DNA of 64,000 nucleotides from Balaenoptera acutorostrata (lineage: Eukaryota > Chordata > Mammalia > Artiodactyla > Balaenopteridae): contig NC_080082.1 in NCBI RefSeq assembly GCF_949987535.1, positions 27,569,164-27,633,163 of the forward strand, given 5' to 3'. A program made the position numbers and the translations under genes. Positions 44,901 to 56,900 of this stretch are shown here, piece after piece. The notes beneath the pieces are model-generated. The model was given only the letters and a program-made list of their open reading frames with translations. It did not search any database and was not told where the DNA came from. The first letter of the stretch is position 1. Every line of letters starts with the position of its first letter.

Positions 44901-47900
44901 CCACATTTGATGAAAAACATTTACACATCCACAAACTTCAACAAACTCCAAGTAGGATTAGTGCAAAGAAATCCATGACCAGATACTTCGTACCCAAAAT
45001 GTTGACTGACAAGGCAAAGAGAATATATTGAAAGCAGCAAGAGAAAACAATTCATCACATACAAGGGAAGCCCAATAAGATTAACAGCTGACTTCTCATC
45101 AGAAACAAAATGGAGGCCCAAAGGCAGTGGGATGACATATTCTAAGTGCTGAAAGGAAAACAAAAACTGTCAACAAAGAATCTTACATCTAGCAAAACTA
45201 TCTTTCAAAAATGCAAGAAAGCAATGAGCAAGCACATCCAGATCTTGGTTTCCAATATTAATCAAATAAAAAGACCCGGGACTCCTTGGAGAAATGGCTA
45301 GTTCTAGGACTGGGGCAGGAAATATACAAGAAGAGCCTGGAGCATCTTCTAGTTCCAGAAAGGAAAGAGGTGCTCAAAACAAAACACACACACATACAAC
45401 AACAACAACAACCACCCACAAAAATGGGGATATACCAAAGGAACACAGAACCTGACTGAAAGAGCTCTCAATTGCCAACTGGAGCAATGGAAGCAACAAA
45501 ATAAATGTTAGATTATAAACCAATATATAAAATTAATATTCATGAATTGATGCTGATATAAATAAATAATTTTTAAAATAAACAAATGGGGTAGAATTGA
45601 CAAATCTCTCACAGAGAAGAATTCCAAAAAAATTTATAACCCCTACTTTTTAAGCGTGGCCTGCACACAGGACCTTCCTTCCAAAGAGTAAAGTCTGAAA
45701 AGTGGGAAAGAGTAACTGTGCAGTGGAGAAACCTGTGGAACACCATCTCAGCCAGGTGATCAAGGTTAACATCAGCAATGAAAAGTCTTGTTGACAGGAT
45801 GCTCCCTTGATATGATGTGATGAAAATAGCACTTTACTTCTGTAGAAGAAGGCTATATCCAAGAAAACAAATAGCACAAAGGTAATTATGTAGGTAATTA
45901 TAAAAAAACAGCATAATTGCATATTTTCCTTCTCTTAACTGATTTAAAAAGCATTTTCATAAAACAATATGTATATAATTTTATATTGGACCTATAACAT
46001 ATAAAATGTAATATATTTGACAATAATAGCACAAAGGCAGGCTGAAATGAAGCTGTATTTGAGTAGGAAAATAACACCAGATGGTAACTCAAATCTACAG
46101 GAAGAAGTGAAGAGAACCACACAAGTGGTAAAGGAAGGTTAATGTAGCAAATTCTATGAACATACTGCATCTCCTTTCTTCTTTCAGCTTTTGGACCCCT
46201 TCCTCACACCATTTACAAAGTAACTCACAATGGATCATAACCTAAATTTAAGACCTATAAAAGTCTTAAGAAAAGACATAAGAGGGACTTCCCTGGTGGC
46301 ACAGTGGTTAAGAATCCACCTGCCAATGCAGGGGACATGGGTTCGAGCACTAGGCTGGGAAGATCCCACATGCTGTGGAGCAACTAAGCCCGTGCGCCAC
46401 AGCTACTGAGCCTGTGCTCTAGAGCCTGTGAGCCACAACTACTGAGCCTGTGCTCTAGAGCCTGTGAGCCACAACTACTGAGCCTGCACGCCACAATTAC
46501 TGAAGCCCGTGTACCTACAGCCTATGCTCCTCAACAAGGGAAGCCATTGCAATGAGAAGCCCATGCACCACAACGAAGAGTATCCCCTGCTCGCCACAAC
46601 TAGAGAAAGCCCTCACGCAGCAACAAAAACCCAACTCAGCCAAAAATAAATAAATAAAATAAATAAATTTATTTTTATAAAAAACTGGGCAAAGGCCTTG
46701 AATAGACATTTCCAAAAAAGACAGACATGTGGCCAAAAAGCATATGAAAAGATGCTTGATGTCATCAGTCATTAAGGAAATTCAAATCGAAACCACAGTG
46801 AAATACCACTTCACACCCACTAGGACAGCATTAAAAAAAACACCTGAAAATAACAAGTGTTGGTGAAGATGTACAGAAATTGAAACCCTCACACGTACAT
46901 TTTTTTTTAAGTTCTAGGAATTTTCTTTATATTTCCACTCAACTTTTATGCATTTTTTTTTCTTATTAGTCATCCATTTTATACACATCAGTGTATACAT
47001 GTCAATCCCAATTGCCCAATTCATCACACCACAACCCCCACCCCCTGCCTCTTTCCCCCCTTGGTGTCCATACGTTTTTTCTCTACTTCTGTGTCTCAAT
47101 TTCTGCTCTGCAAACCGGTTCATCTGTACCATTTTCTAGGTTCCACATATATGTGTTAATATACGATATTTGTTTTTCTCTTTCTGACTTACTTCACTCT
47201 GTATGACAGTCTCTAGAGGCATCCATGTCTCTACAAATGACCCAATTTCGTTCCTTTTTATGGCTGAGTAACATTCCATTGTATATATGTACCACATCCT
47301 CTTTATCCATTTGTCTGTCGATGGGCATTTAGGTTGATTCCATGACCTGGCTATTGTAAATAGTGCTGCAATGAACATTGGGGTGCATGTGTCTTTTTGA
47401 ATTATGGTTTTCTCTGGCTATATGCCCAGTAGTGGGATTGCTGGGTCATACGGTAATTCTGTGTTTAGTTCTTTAAGGAACTTCCATACTGTTCTCCATA
47501 GTGGCTGTATCAATTTACATTCCCACCAACAGTGCAAGACGGTTCCCTTTTCTCCACACCCTCTCCAGCATTTGTTGTTTGTAGATTTTCTGATGATGCC
47601 CATTCTAACTGGTGTGAGGTGATACCTCACTGTAGTTTTGATTTGCATTTCTCTAATGATTAGTGATGTTGAGCATCCTTTCATGTGTTTGTTGGCAATC
47701 TGTATATCTTCTTTGGAGACATGTCTATTTAGGTTTTCTGCCCATTTTTGGATTGGGTTGTTTGATTTTTTGATATTGAGCTGCAGGAGCTGCTTGTATA
47801 TTTTGGAGATTAATCCTTTGTCAGTTGCTTCATTTGCAAATATTTTCTCCCATTCTGAGGGTTGTCTTTTCGTCTTGTTTATGGTTTCTTTTGCTGTACA

Positions 47901-50900
47901 AAAGCTTTTAAGCTTCATTAGGTCCCAGTTGTTTACTTTAATCTTTATTTCCATTACTCTAGGAGGTGGATCAAAGAATATCTTGCTGTGATTTATGTCA
48001 AAGAGTGTTCTTCCTATGTTTTCCTCTAAGAGTTTTATAGTGCCCAGTCTTACATTTACGTCTCTAATCCATTTTGAGTTTATTTTTGTGTATGGTGTTA
48101 GGGAGTGTTCTAATTTCAATCTTTTACATGGAGCTGGCCAGTTTTCCCAGCACCACTTATTGAAGAGACGGTCTTTTCTCCACTGTATATCCTTGCCTCC
48201 TTTGTCATAGATTAGTTGACCATAGGTGTGTGGGTTTATCTCTGGGCTCTCTATCCTGATCCATTGATTTCTGTTTTTGTGCAAGTACTATATTGTCTTG
48301 ATTACTGTAGCTTTGTAGTATAGTCTGAAGTCATGGAGTCTGATTCCTCTAGCTCCGTTTTTTTCCCTCAAGACTGCTTTGGGGGCTTCCCTGGTGGTGC
48401 AGTGGTTGAGAGTCTGCCTGCCAATGCAGGGGACACAGGTTCGAGCCCTGGTCTGGGAAGATCCCACATGCCGCGGAGCAGCTAGGCCCGTGAGCCACAA
48501 TTACTGAGCCTGCACGTCTGGAGCCTGTGCTCCGCAACAAGAGAGGCCGCGATAGTGAGAGGCCCGCACACCGCGATGAAGAGGGGCCCCCACTTGCCGC
48601 AACTAGAGAAAGCCCTCGCACAGAAACGAAGACCCAACACAGCCATAAATAAATAAATAAATAAATAAATAAACCCAAAGTTTAAAAAAAAAAAAAGACT
48701 GCTTTGGCTATTTGGGGTCTTTTGTGTCTCCATACAAATTTTAAGACTTTTTGTTCTAGTTCTGTAAAAAATGCCATTGGTAATTTGATAGGGATTGCAT
48801 TGAATCTGTAGATTGCTTTGGGTAGTATAGTCATTTTCACAATATTGATTCTTCCAATCCAAGAATATGGTATTTCTGCATACAGGTCTTTTGTCTCCCT
48901 AGGTAGGTTTATTCCTAGGTGTTTTATTCTTTTTCTTGCAATAGTAAATGGGAGTGTTTCCTTAATTTCTCTTTCTGATTTTTCATCATTAGTGTATAGG
49001 AATGCAAGAGATTTCTGTGCATTAATTTTGTATCCTGTGACTTTACCAGATTCATTCATTAGCTCTAGTAGTTTTCTGGTGGCATTTTTAGGATTCTCTG
49101 TGTATAGTATCATGTCATCTGCAAACAGGGAGAGTTTTACTTCTTCTTTTCCAATTTGGATTCCTTTTATTTCTTTTTCTTCTCTGATTGCCGTGGCTAG
49201 GACTTCCAAAACTATGTTGAATAATAGTGGGGAGAGTGGACATCCTTGTCTTGTTCCTGATCTTAGAGGAAATGCTTTCAGTTTTTCACCATTGAGAATG
49301 ATGTTTGCTGTGGGTTTGTCGTATATGGCCTTTATTATGTTGAGGTAGGTTCCCTCTATGCCCACTTTCTGGAGAGTTTTTATCAGAAATGGGTGTTGAA
49401 TTTTGTAAAAAGTTTTTTCTGCATCCATTGAGATGATCATATGTTTTTTCTTCTTCAATCTGTTAATAAGGTGTACCACATTGATTGATTTGCGTATATT
49501 GAAGAATCCTTGCATCCCTGTGATAAATCCCACTTGATCATGGTGTATGATCCTTTTAATGTGTTGTTGGATTCTGTTTGCTAGTATTTTGTTGAGGATT
49601 TTTGCATCTATATTCGTCAGTGATATTGGTCTCTAATTTTCTTTTTCTGTAGTATCTTTGTCTGGTTTTGGTATCAGGGTGATGGTGGCCTCATAGAATG
49701 AGTTTGGGAGTGTTCCTTCCTCTGCAATTTTTTGGAAGAGTTTGAGAAGGATGGGTGTTAGCTCTTCTCTAAATGTTTGATAGAATTCACCTGTGAAGCC
49801 ATCTGGTCCTGGACTTTTGTTTGTTGGAAGATTTTTAATCACAGTTTCAATTTCATTACTTGTGATTGGTCTGTTCATATTTTCTGTTTCTTCCTGGTCA
49901 GTCTTGGAAGGTTATACCTTTCTAAGAATTTGTCCATTTCTTCCAGGTTGTCCATTTTATTGGCATAGAGTTGCTTGTAGTAGTCTCTTAGGATGCTTTG
50001 TATCTCTGCGGTGTCTGTTGTAACTTCTCCTTTTTCATTTCTAGTTTTATTGATTTGAGTCCTCTCCCTCTTTTTCTTGATGAGTCTGGCTAATGGTTTA
50101 TCAATTTTGTTTATCTTCTCAAAGAACAAGCTTTTAGTTTTATTGATCTTTGCTATTGTTTTCTTTGTTTCTATTTCATTTATTTCTGCTCTGATCTTTA
50201 TGATTTCTTTCCTTCTGCTAACTTTGGGTTTTGTTTGTTCTTCTTTCCCTAGTTCCTTTAGGTGTAAGGTTAGATTGTTTATTTGAGATTTTTCTTGTTT
50301 CTTGAGGTAGGCTTGTATAGCTGTAAACTTCCCTCTTAGAACTGCTTTTGCTGCATCCCATAGTTTTGGATCATCGTGTTTTCATTGTCACTTGTGTCTA
50401 GGTATTTTTTGATTTCCTCTTTGATTTCTTCAGTGATCTCTTGGTTATTTAGTAACGTATTGTTTAGCCTCCATGTGTTTGTGTTATTCTTTATTTTAAA
50501 GTCTATTTTATCTGATATGAGTATTGCTACTCCAGCTTTCTTTTGATTTCCATTCGCATGGAATATCTTTTTCCATCCCCTCACTTTCAGTCTGTATGTG
50601 TTCCGAGGTCTGAAGTGGGTCTCTTGTAGACAGCATATATATGTGTCTTGTTTTTGTATCCATTCAGCAAGGCTGTGTCTTTTGGTTGGAGCATTTAATC
50701 CATTCACGTTTAAGGTAATTATCGATATGTATGTTCCTATGACCATTTTCTTAATTGTTTTGGGTTTGTTTTTGTAGGTTCTTTTCTTCTCTTGTGTTTC
50801 CCACTTAGAGAAGTTCCTTTAGCATTTGTTGTAGAGCTGGTTTGGTGGTGCTGAATTCTCTTAGCTTTTGCTTGTCTGTAAAGCTTTTGATTTCTCCATC

Positions 50901-53900
50901 GAATCTGAATGAGATCCTTGCTGGGTAGAGTAATCTTGGTTGTAGGTTCTTCCCTTTCATCACTTTAAGTATATCATGCCACTCCCTTCTGGCTTGTAGA
51001 GTTTCTGCTGAGAAATCAGCTGTTAACCTTATGGGAGTTCCCTTGTATGTTATTTATTGTTTTTCCCTTGCTGCTTTCAATAATTTTTCTTTGTCTTTAA
51101 TTTTTGCCAATTTGATTACTATGTGTCTCGGCATGTTTCTCCTTGGGTTTATCTTGTATGGGACTCTCTGTGATTCCTGGACTTGGGTGGCTATTTCTTT
51201 TCCCATGTTAGGGAATTTTTCGACTATAATCTCTTCAAATATTTTCTTGGGTCCTTTCTCTCTCTCTTCTCCTTTTGGGACCCCTATAATGCGAATGTTG
51301 TCGTGTTTAATGTTGTCCCAGAGGTCTCTTAGGCTGTCTTCATTTCTTTTCATTCTTTTTTCTTTATTCTGTTCCACAGCAGTGAATTCCACCATTCTGT
51401 CTTCCAGGTCACTTATCTGTTCTTCTGCCTCAGTTATTCTGCTACTGATTCCTTCTAGTGTATTTTTCATTTCAGTTATTGTATTGTTCATCTCTGTTTG
51501 TCTGTTCTTTAATTCTTCTAGATCTTTGTTAAACATTTCTTGCATCTTCTCAATCTTTGCCTCCATTCTTTTTCCAGGGTCCTGGATCAACTTCACTATC
51601 ATTATTCTGAATTCTTTTTCTGGAAGATTGCCTATCTCCATTTCATTTAGTTGTTTTTCTGGGGTTTTATCTTGTTCCTTCATCTGGTACACAGCCCTCT
51701 GCCTTTTCATCTTGTCTATCTTACTATGAATGTCACACACGTACATTTTTGATGGGAATGTAAAATGGTGCAGCCACTTCGCAAAAGAGTTTGGCAGTTC
51801 TGTAAATGTTAAACCTAGAGGTACCATATATATAACCCACAATTCCACTGTTAGCTATATGTCCAAGAGAAAAGAAAACATATATTCACACAAAAACTTG
51901 TACATGAATGTTCACAGCAGCATTATTCAAAATAGCCAAAAAACGAAAACAACACAAATATTGATCAAACTGATGAATGGATTAAACAAAATGTGGTACA
52001 TGCAAGGAAACATTATTCAGCCATAAAAAGAAACAGGTACTGATACATGCTACAACATGAATCTTGAAAATATTATTAAAGTTAAAGGGTCACACTGTAT
52101 GATCCCTTTTATATGAAAGGTTGACAAAAGGCAAATTCACAGAGACAGAAAGCTGATTAGTAGTCACCTATGGCTGGAGGGTGGGAATGAGGTGAGGTGA
52201 AATGGAGGATTTCTAATTGGTCTGGGGTTTCTTTCTGAGGTGATGAAAATGTTCTAAAATAATTATGCTGATTGTTACACAACTCTGTGAATATACTATA
52301 AACCACTCAAACGTACACTTTAAATTGGTAAATTGTTTGATATATGAATTATATCCCAATAAAGCTGTTTTTTAAAAAGTTAAGAAAATGAAAATATACT
52401 AAGTAGTGAATGCTGGGCTTTAAAAATTGATTTCATGTTTTACTTGTAATCTAATAATATCAACCCAAACAAAGAAGTACCACAGGAATTCTGCATGGAG
52501 AGAGCACACAGACTTTTGCTTCACCTTTTTTACCGGCCACTCTGCAGCGAGACTGACTTTTTTGCAAAGGGTACTGGTTCTCCTTCAAGGATATGATGTG
52601 GATGCCATGGCAAAACTGAGTCAGATGTAGTAATCCTGTGGCTTTTGGCCCACTGTAGGCAGATTTGGGGCCACACACGCTGCTGGGGACACTTCAGGCT
52701 CATTCAAGGCAATGATAGTAATAACTGAAATAATGGCTTTAAGAGTTTGACAAAGCATCGTCCTATCTGATTACCACAACAAGGGCTGTGACGTCTTTTT
52801 CACAGACGTGGAAACAGTTCTGTCTAATTCAAAGGCTTGCTCAAGGCTAGAGACTGGCAACACAAACCTGATGCCAGGCCTTCTGAATGCAAGTCCAGGG
52901 CTCATTTTCCGTCACCTTGCCCCCAAAGTCTCCTTTGAGTCATATCCTAGGTGTGTGTAACTGGTGGAAATTCAACTCTATGTGTTCAACAAAATAATGA
53001 GAGCACTCAATCCCAATGCAGATGTCGGGAGCTCAGATGAAACCACACATTTTCACATGGTGACCACAGGCCCTGGAGTGGGCCTGGGACAGAGGTCACA
53101 GGTCTGCCATCTGAGCATCTGCCATACTGAGTGAGAGCTCCATGTTTAAAGAGCTTTCTCTCCTTTACACAGAAAGTTATATTTTGCCATGTGTTCTTGT
53201 TCTCATATCAGTTACATTATTACATGCATCATACATTTTTTTGCCAGATTGAATACACTACACTTTGAATTTGGTACCTTATGGGTCACTTAAGGAATTC
53301 TTGAGAGTCATTTGGACTCTGTAGTTTCTAGATGATTTCATGATTTGTGACACTAGATTCTAACCCGGCAGTAAAATGCAACACCATGGACTGGAGCCTC
53401 CAGGGGCCACTTTCTCATCTGATGGCCCAGAGCTATTTTGGTTTTTATGATCTAGGCTTTTCTAGACAAAAATCAAGGTGGCCTAGATCTTGGTGAACGC
53501 TGACCCGAGCCCTTGTAGACAGAAGGAGGAAAACACCAGAAACAGTATGTTTTACCCTCTCCTACCTCCTCTACTTGCAGGGTTTCTTTTTCAACTTTTT
53601 CGAGTAACTCTTTTCTCAACAAGAACTCTTTGTCCAGATTGAGGGACATTTCCATGGCTCGGTGTAGCTTGCTCTGAAATATAACAACACAGCAAGTCTT
53701 GAGCAAAGATGATTGCTTAGAACTATAGGAAGAATAGACAGACAAACAGCTCTTTATTAAGCAGGAGAATAGCAGGATCAACCAGGAACTTGGGCCTGCC
53801 CTTCTCGTGGCTGCTCAGATTTTCAGAATCCTGGTGTCTAAGTGGCAGGGGAGGAGAGGACCTCGGGAGGCTTGTCCTCACCTGCAAAGTAGCCAGATAC

Positions 53901-56900
53901 ACCTGGACCCAAATCCCACCCCACCACTTATTAAGAGAACCTCTCTAAACTAGGGCTAGTTGCCTTGTAGTGTTGTAGAAAGGCATAAGGGAGGCAAACC
54001 TGGTAAAGTGTTGAGCACAGTGCCTGACACATGGAGAACCCACGGCAGACGGCCGCCATCACTACCTCACTTGGATGAAGAGGTGGATGCTACCGTGAGC
54101 CCACGGTACAGGTGAGGGAGCTGACTTTCAGGGAGGTGAAACAACTTCCCCAGGGTCACAGAGGCAAGGGGGAGCCAGGTTTGATCCCAGGCAGCGTGAT
54201 TTCACAGTGCATGGACTGCACCACTGTCTCCAAAGCCTATCAGGACTGGGCCTGCTGGTGCTGGAGAGATCCTGCAGGAGCTGCTCCACAGCTTCCTGCT
54301 GCATTTTGTGCTGCCGCCCCTCACCAGCTCCTCCCTGGCCCCTGCTTCTTAGGTTTGCCCCCTTTGGACCTCCATCTCCTACTGGTGAAGAGTCAACCTG
54401 GAGGAGCTGGGATGTGCTCTGCTTGGCTGAGGAGGAGGGGGCCGAGGGACAGAAGCCAGTGGCTCCAGGGGGCTGGCCAACAAACCCTGAGAACCCACCC
54501 AGGTGCTGGTCGGCCAAACAACCTAGGCCTGGCCACCAAGAGGCCGGCTCACAGCCCTGACGGAGGTGCAAGAAGAAATGCCAAACTGCAACTGTGCCAA
54601 GCACCAAGAATGCATGGGCACTGGGGGAAGGGATGCTGGAAAAAGAGAGGTGAAGTCAAGTATGTCTAGGTAAGAGGGGTGGGAAGGACATTTCAAGCTA
54701 AGGAAAGAGCCTTGGGAGAGGAGGGTCCAAAAGGAGCCGGGGAGAGGAGGGTACTGGGGCAATGCCCGAAGGTATCAAATCTTAGACCTGGCAGAAAAGC
54801 CTGGAGCCACCTGCCTGGGGCAACTTAGAGCACCTGGGGCCACCTCCCTCCCCATTCCTCTCCTCTCCAATCCTTTCTTTAAGGCTCATTTCCTGTTCCA
54901 CATCTTGCATGAAGTTGCTCTTCTGAGGAAAGCAAAAGTGGATAAGAGGCCAGGCTGAGGGGGTCAGCTGTGGGGAAGGGAAGGCAGGACAGGACTTCAC
55001 TGCACACCAGCCAGTCAGGTGGGAGAAAAGGAGAGCAGAGGGAAAACGGTCATTCACCCGACAACTTAGAGAGACAGTTAGAGACACAGGGCAGGAAAGA
55101 ACGGAAGCTTGAGGCAGCCCCTGGCTCTGCTGGGGCGGGGCCGTCAAGGAGGTGTAATGAGAGTAATTTGGGATCCTGAGCAGGACCATGGTCATTGAGG
55201 CAGCTACTTTTGACAAGGCATGTTAGCTTTCTGTTGCTGTGTAACAAATTATCACAAATTTTGTGGCTTAAAGTAACACACATTTATTATCTCACAGTTT
55301 CTATAGATCAGAAGTTCAAGCACAGTGTGGCTGGATTCTCTGCCCAGGGAGCGACCCACCGTGTTGGCCAGGGCTGGGTCTTATCTGGACCCGGGGTCCT
55401 TGCCAAGCTCACAGGTTGTTGGTGGGAAGCATTTCCTTGAAGTTGTAAGACCAAGCTCTCCATTTTCTTTCTGGCTGTCAGCAGGAGGTGGCCCTCGGCT
55501 CCTGGAGGCCGCCCTCAGACCCCTTGCATGTGGTCCCTCTATCTTTGAGCCGGCAATGGAGAACTTCTCATCCAGAGAATTCCCTTCATGCTTCAAATCT
55601 CTGACTTCCTCATCCAGAGAAAACTCTCTACTTTCAAAGGGCTCATGTGATTAGGTCAGACCCACTGGGATAATATCCTCATCTCAAGGTCAAGGGTGCC
55701 CTCTAATCTAACCTAATCATAGAGCAGAATGGAACCTAATAACAAAATCCATCATATCCAGAGCCCTGGGCATTGTGCAGGGTGAATATACCAGGGGGCG
55801 GGGTGCCTTGGGGGACATCTTGGAATTCTATCTACCACAAGGCACCACTAGTTTATACACGGATCACTAGTTTACAGTCAGTTAAGAGCGACACCTCAAA
55901 GCTGTAGTCATGTGCTTATATTCTATCAGCCTCCATCAGGCAGGGCTTGAAGGCACAGCAGAGAAAAAGGGGCCCCCGTGACTGAGACCCACTCATAAAA
56001 CTCATAGAAGAGAAGAGACCATGTCTGTCTCCTTCACAGCTGTACCCTCAGCACTTAGCCCTGTGCCTGGCATGCCGTAGGTACTCAGTACATTTGGTAA
56101 TAGAGGAAAATTATTCTATATATTTTTAATGAGGTCTCATACTTGGGTGTTTGACATTTATATGTAAGTGATCCCTCCTGCCACCCTTCCATCCCCTAGA
56201 CATACACCTGAATTTTTAGCAGTTTTTGACAATACATGCTGAGCACCTGCTTTGGCCAGGCACTGTCCTCAGGGCTGGGGACACATCACAGACCAGCCGG
56301 AGGTCTGTCCTGGTGGTAAGTCACAAAAACCTGCTTCTGAGAGGTGATGCATCGGCCCATAGTCCCCAGTAGAGTCCCCATTCAAACCCAGGTGAGGCCG
56401 GACTCTACAACCCACAGGTGTTGGGCCCTGTTTCCCCCAAGGCCTGAGAACTGAGACACGGAAAAGTGAGCCTGCTTCTCTCTCAGCCCCTCGCTTGGGT
56501 CACCTTAGGACTCCAGCAGGCATCTCCTCCCAGCTCCACCATCTGCTTGCTATTATTCTAAACAGGCCTACAGGCACCCTGGCCCCTGGGATTCTGACCG
56601 GAATGGCTCCCATTCTGCCCACCGTGGCCTGTGTTGCCACTGCTTGGGTGTCACAATCAATAGGCACTGTGCATTTAGATGTCCTAAGGAGCTCGAGACC
56701 TGGACCTAGCTGTTGCATTTTATAAACGAGTAGCTCCACTGCAAAGCCCTGGCTTTTCCCCACAAGACCAGACTGGCCCTGTGCCACTCAGTTGATTTCT
56801 CAGGATAAGATCAAGGTCCAATGTGATGTAACCACGCACCTCGAGGCTCTCCAGTTGGACACATGAATTTCAGAATGTGAGCACGGCCTTGTCTACACAC

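Larger units (their letters stand above)
46905..51735 (-). mobile_element. Younger L1 retrotransposon, 5'-truncated, antisense to the window
   Basis: A 4.8-kb L1 (including the SINE inside it) reads on the minus strand from 51735, 25 bp before the ORF1 ATG, to a short A-rich end at 46905. A perfect 15-bp target-site duplication flanks it. ORF1 has one internal stop. ORF2 lacks much of the endonuclease and is broken by stops and by a CHR SINE, so the copy is dead. It lies in the same orientation as CCDC113, in that gene's largest intron. Confidence 0.93.

Noticed and set aside
48818..49348. 176-codon plus-strand open frame
   Set aside because: It is the antisense of the L1 reverse transcriptase block.
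51031..51729. 232-codon plus-strand open frame
   Set aside because: It is the antisense of L1 ORF1, rich in F, S, I and L, as expected from reading a coiled-coil gene backwards.
54112..54669. 185-codon plus-strand frame inside a CCDC113 intron
   Set aside because: It overlaps a MIR and a GC-rich stretch, has no domain, and an equally long frame lies on the other strand.
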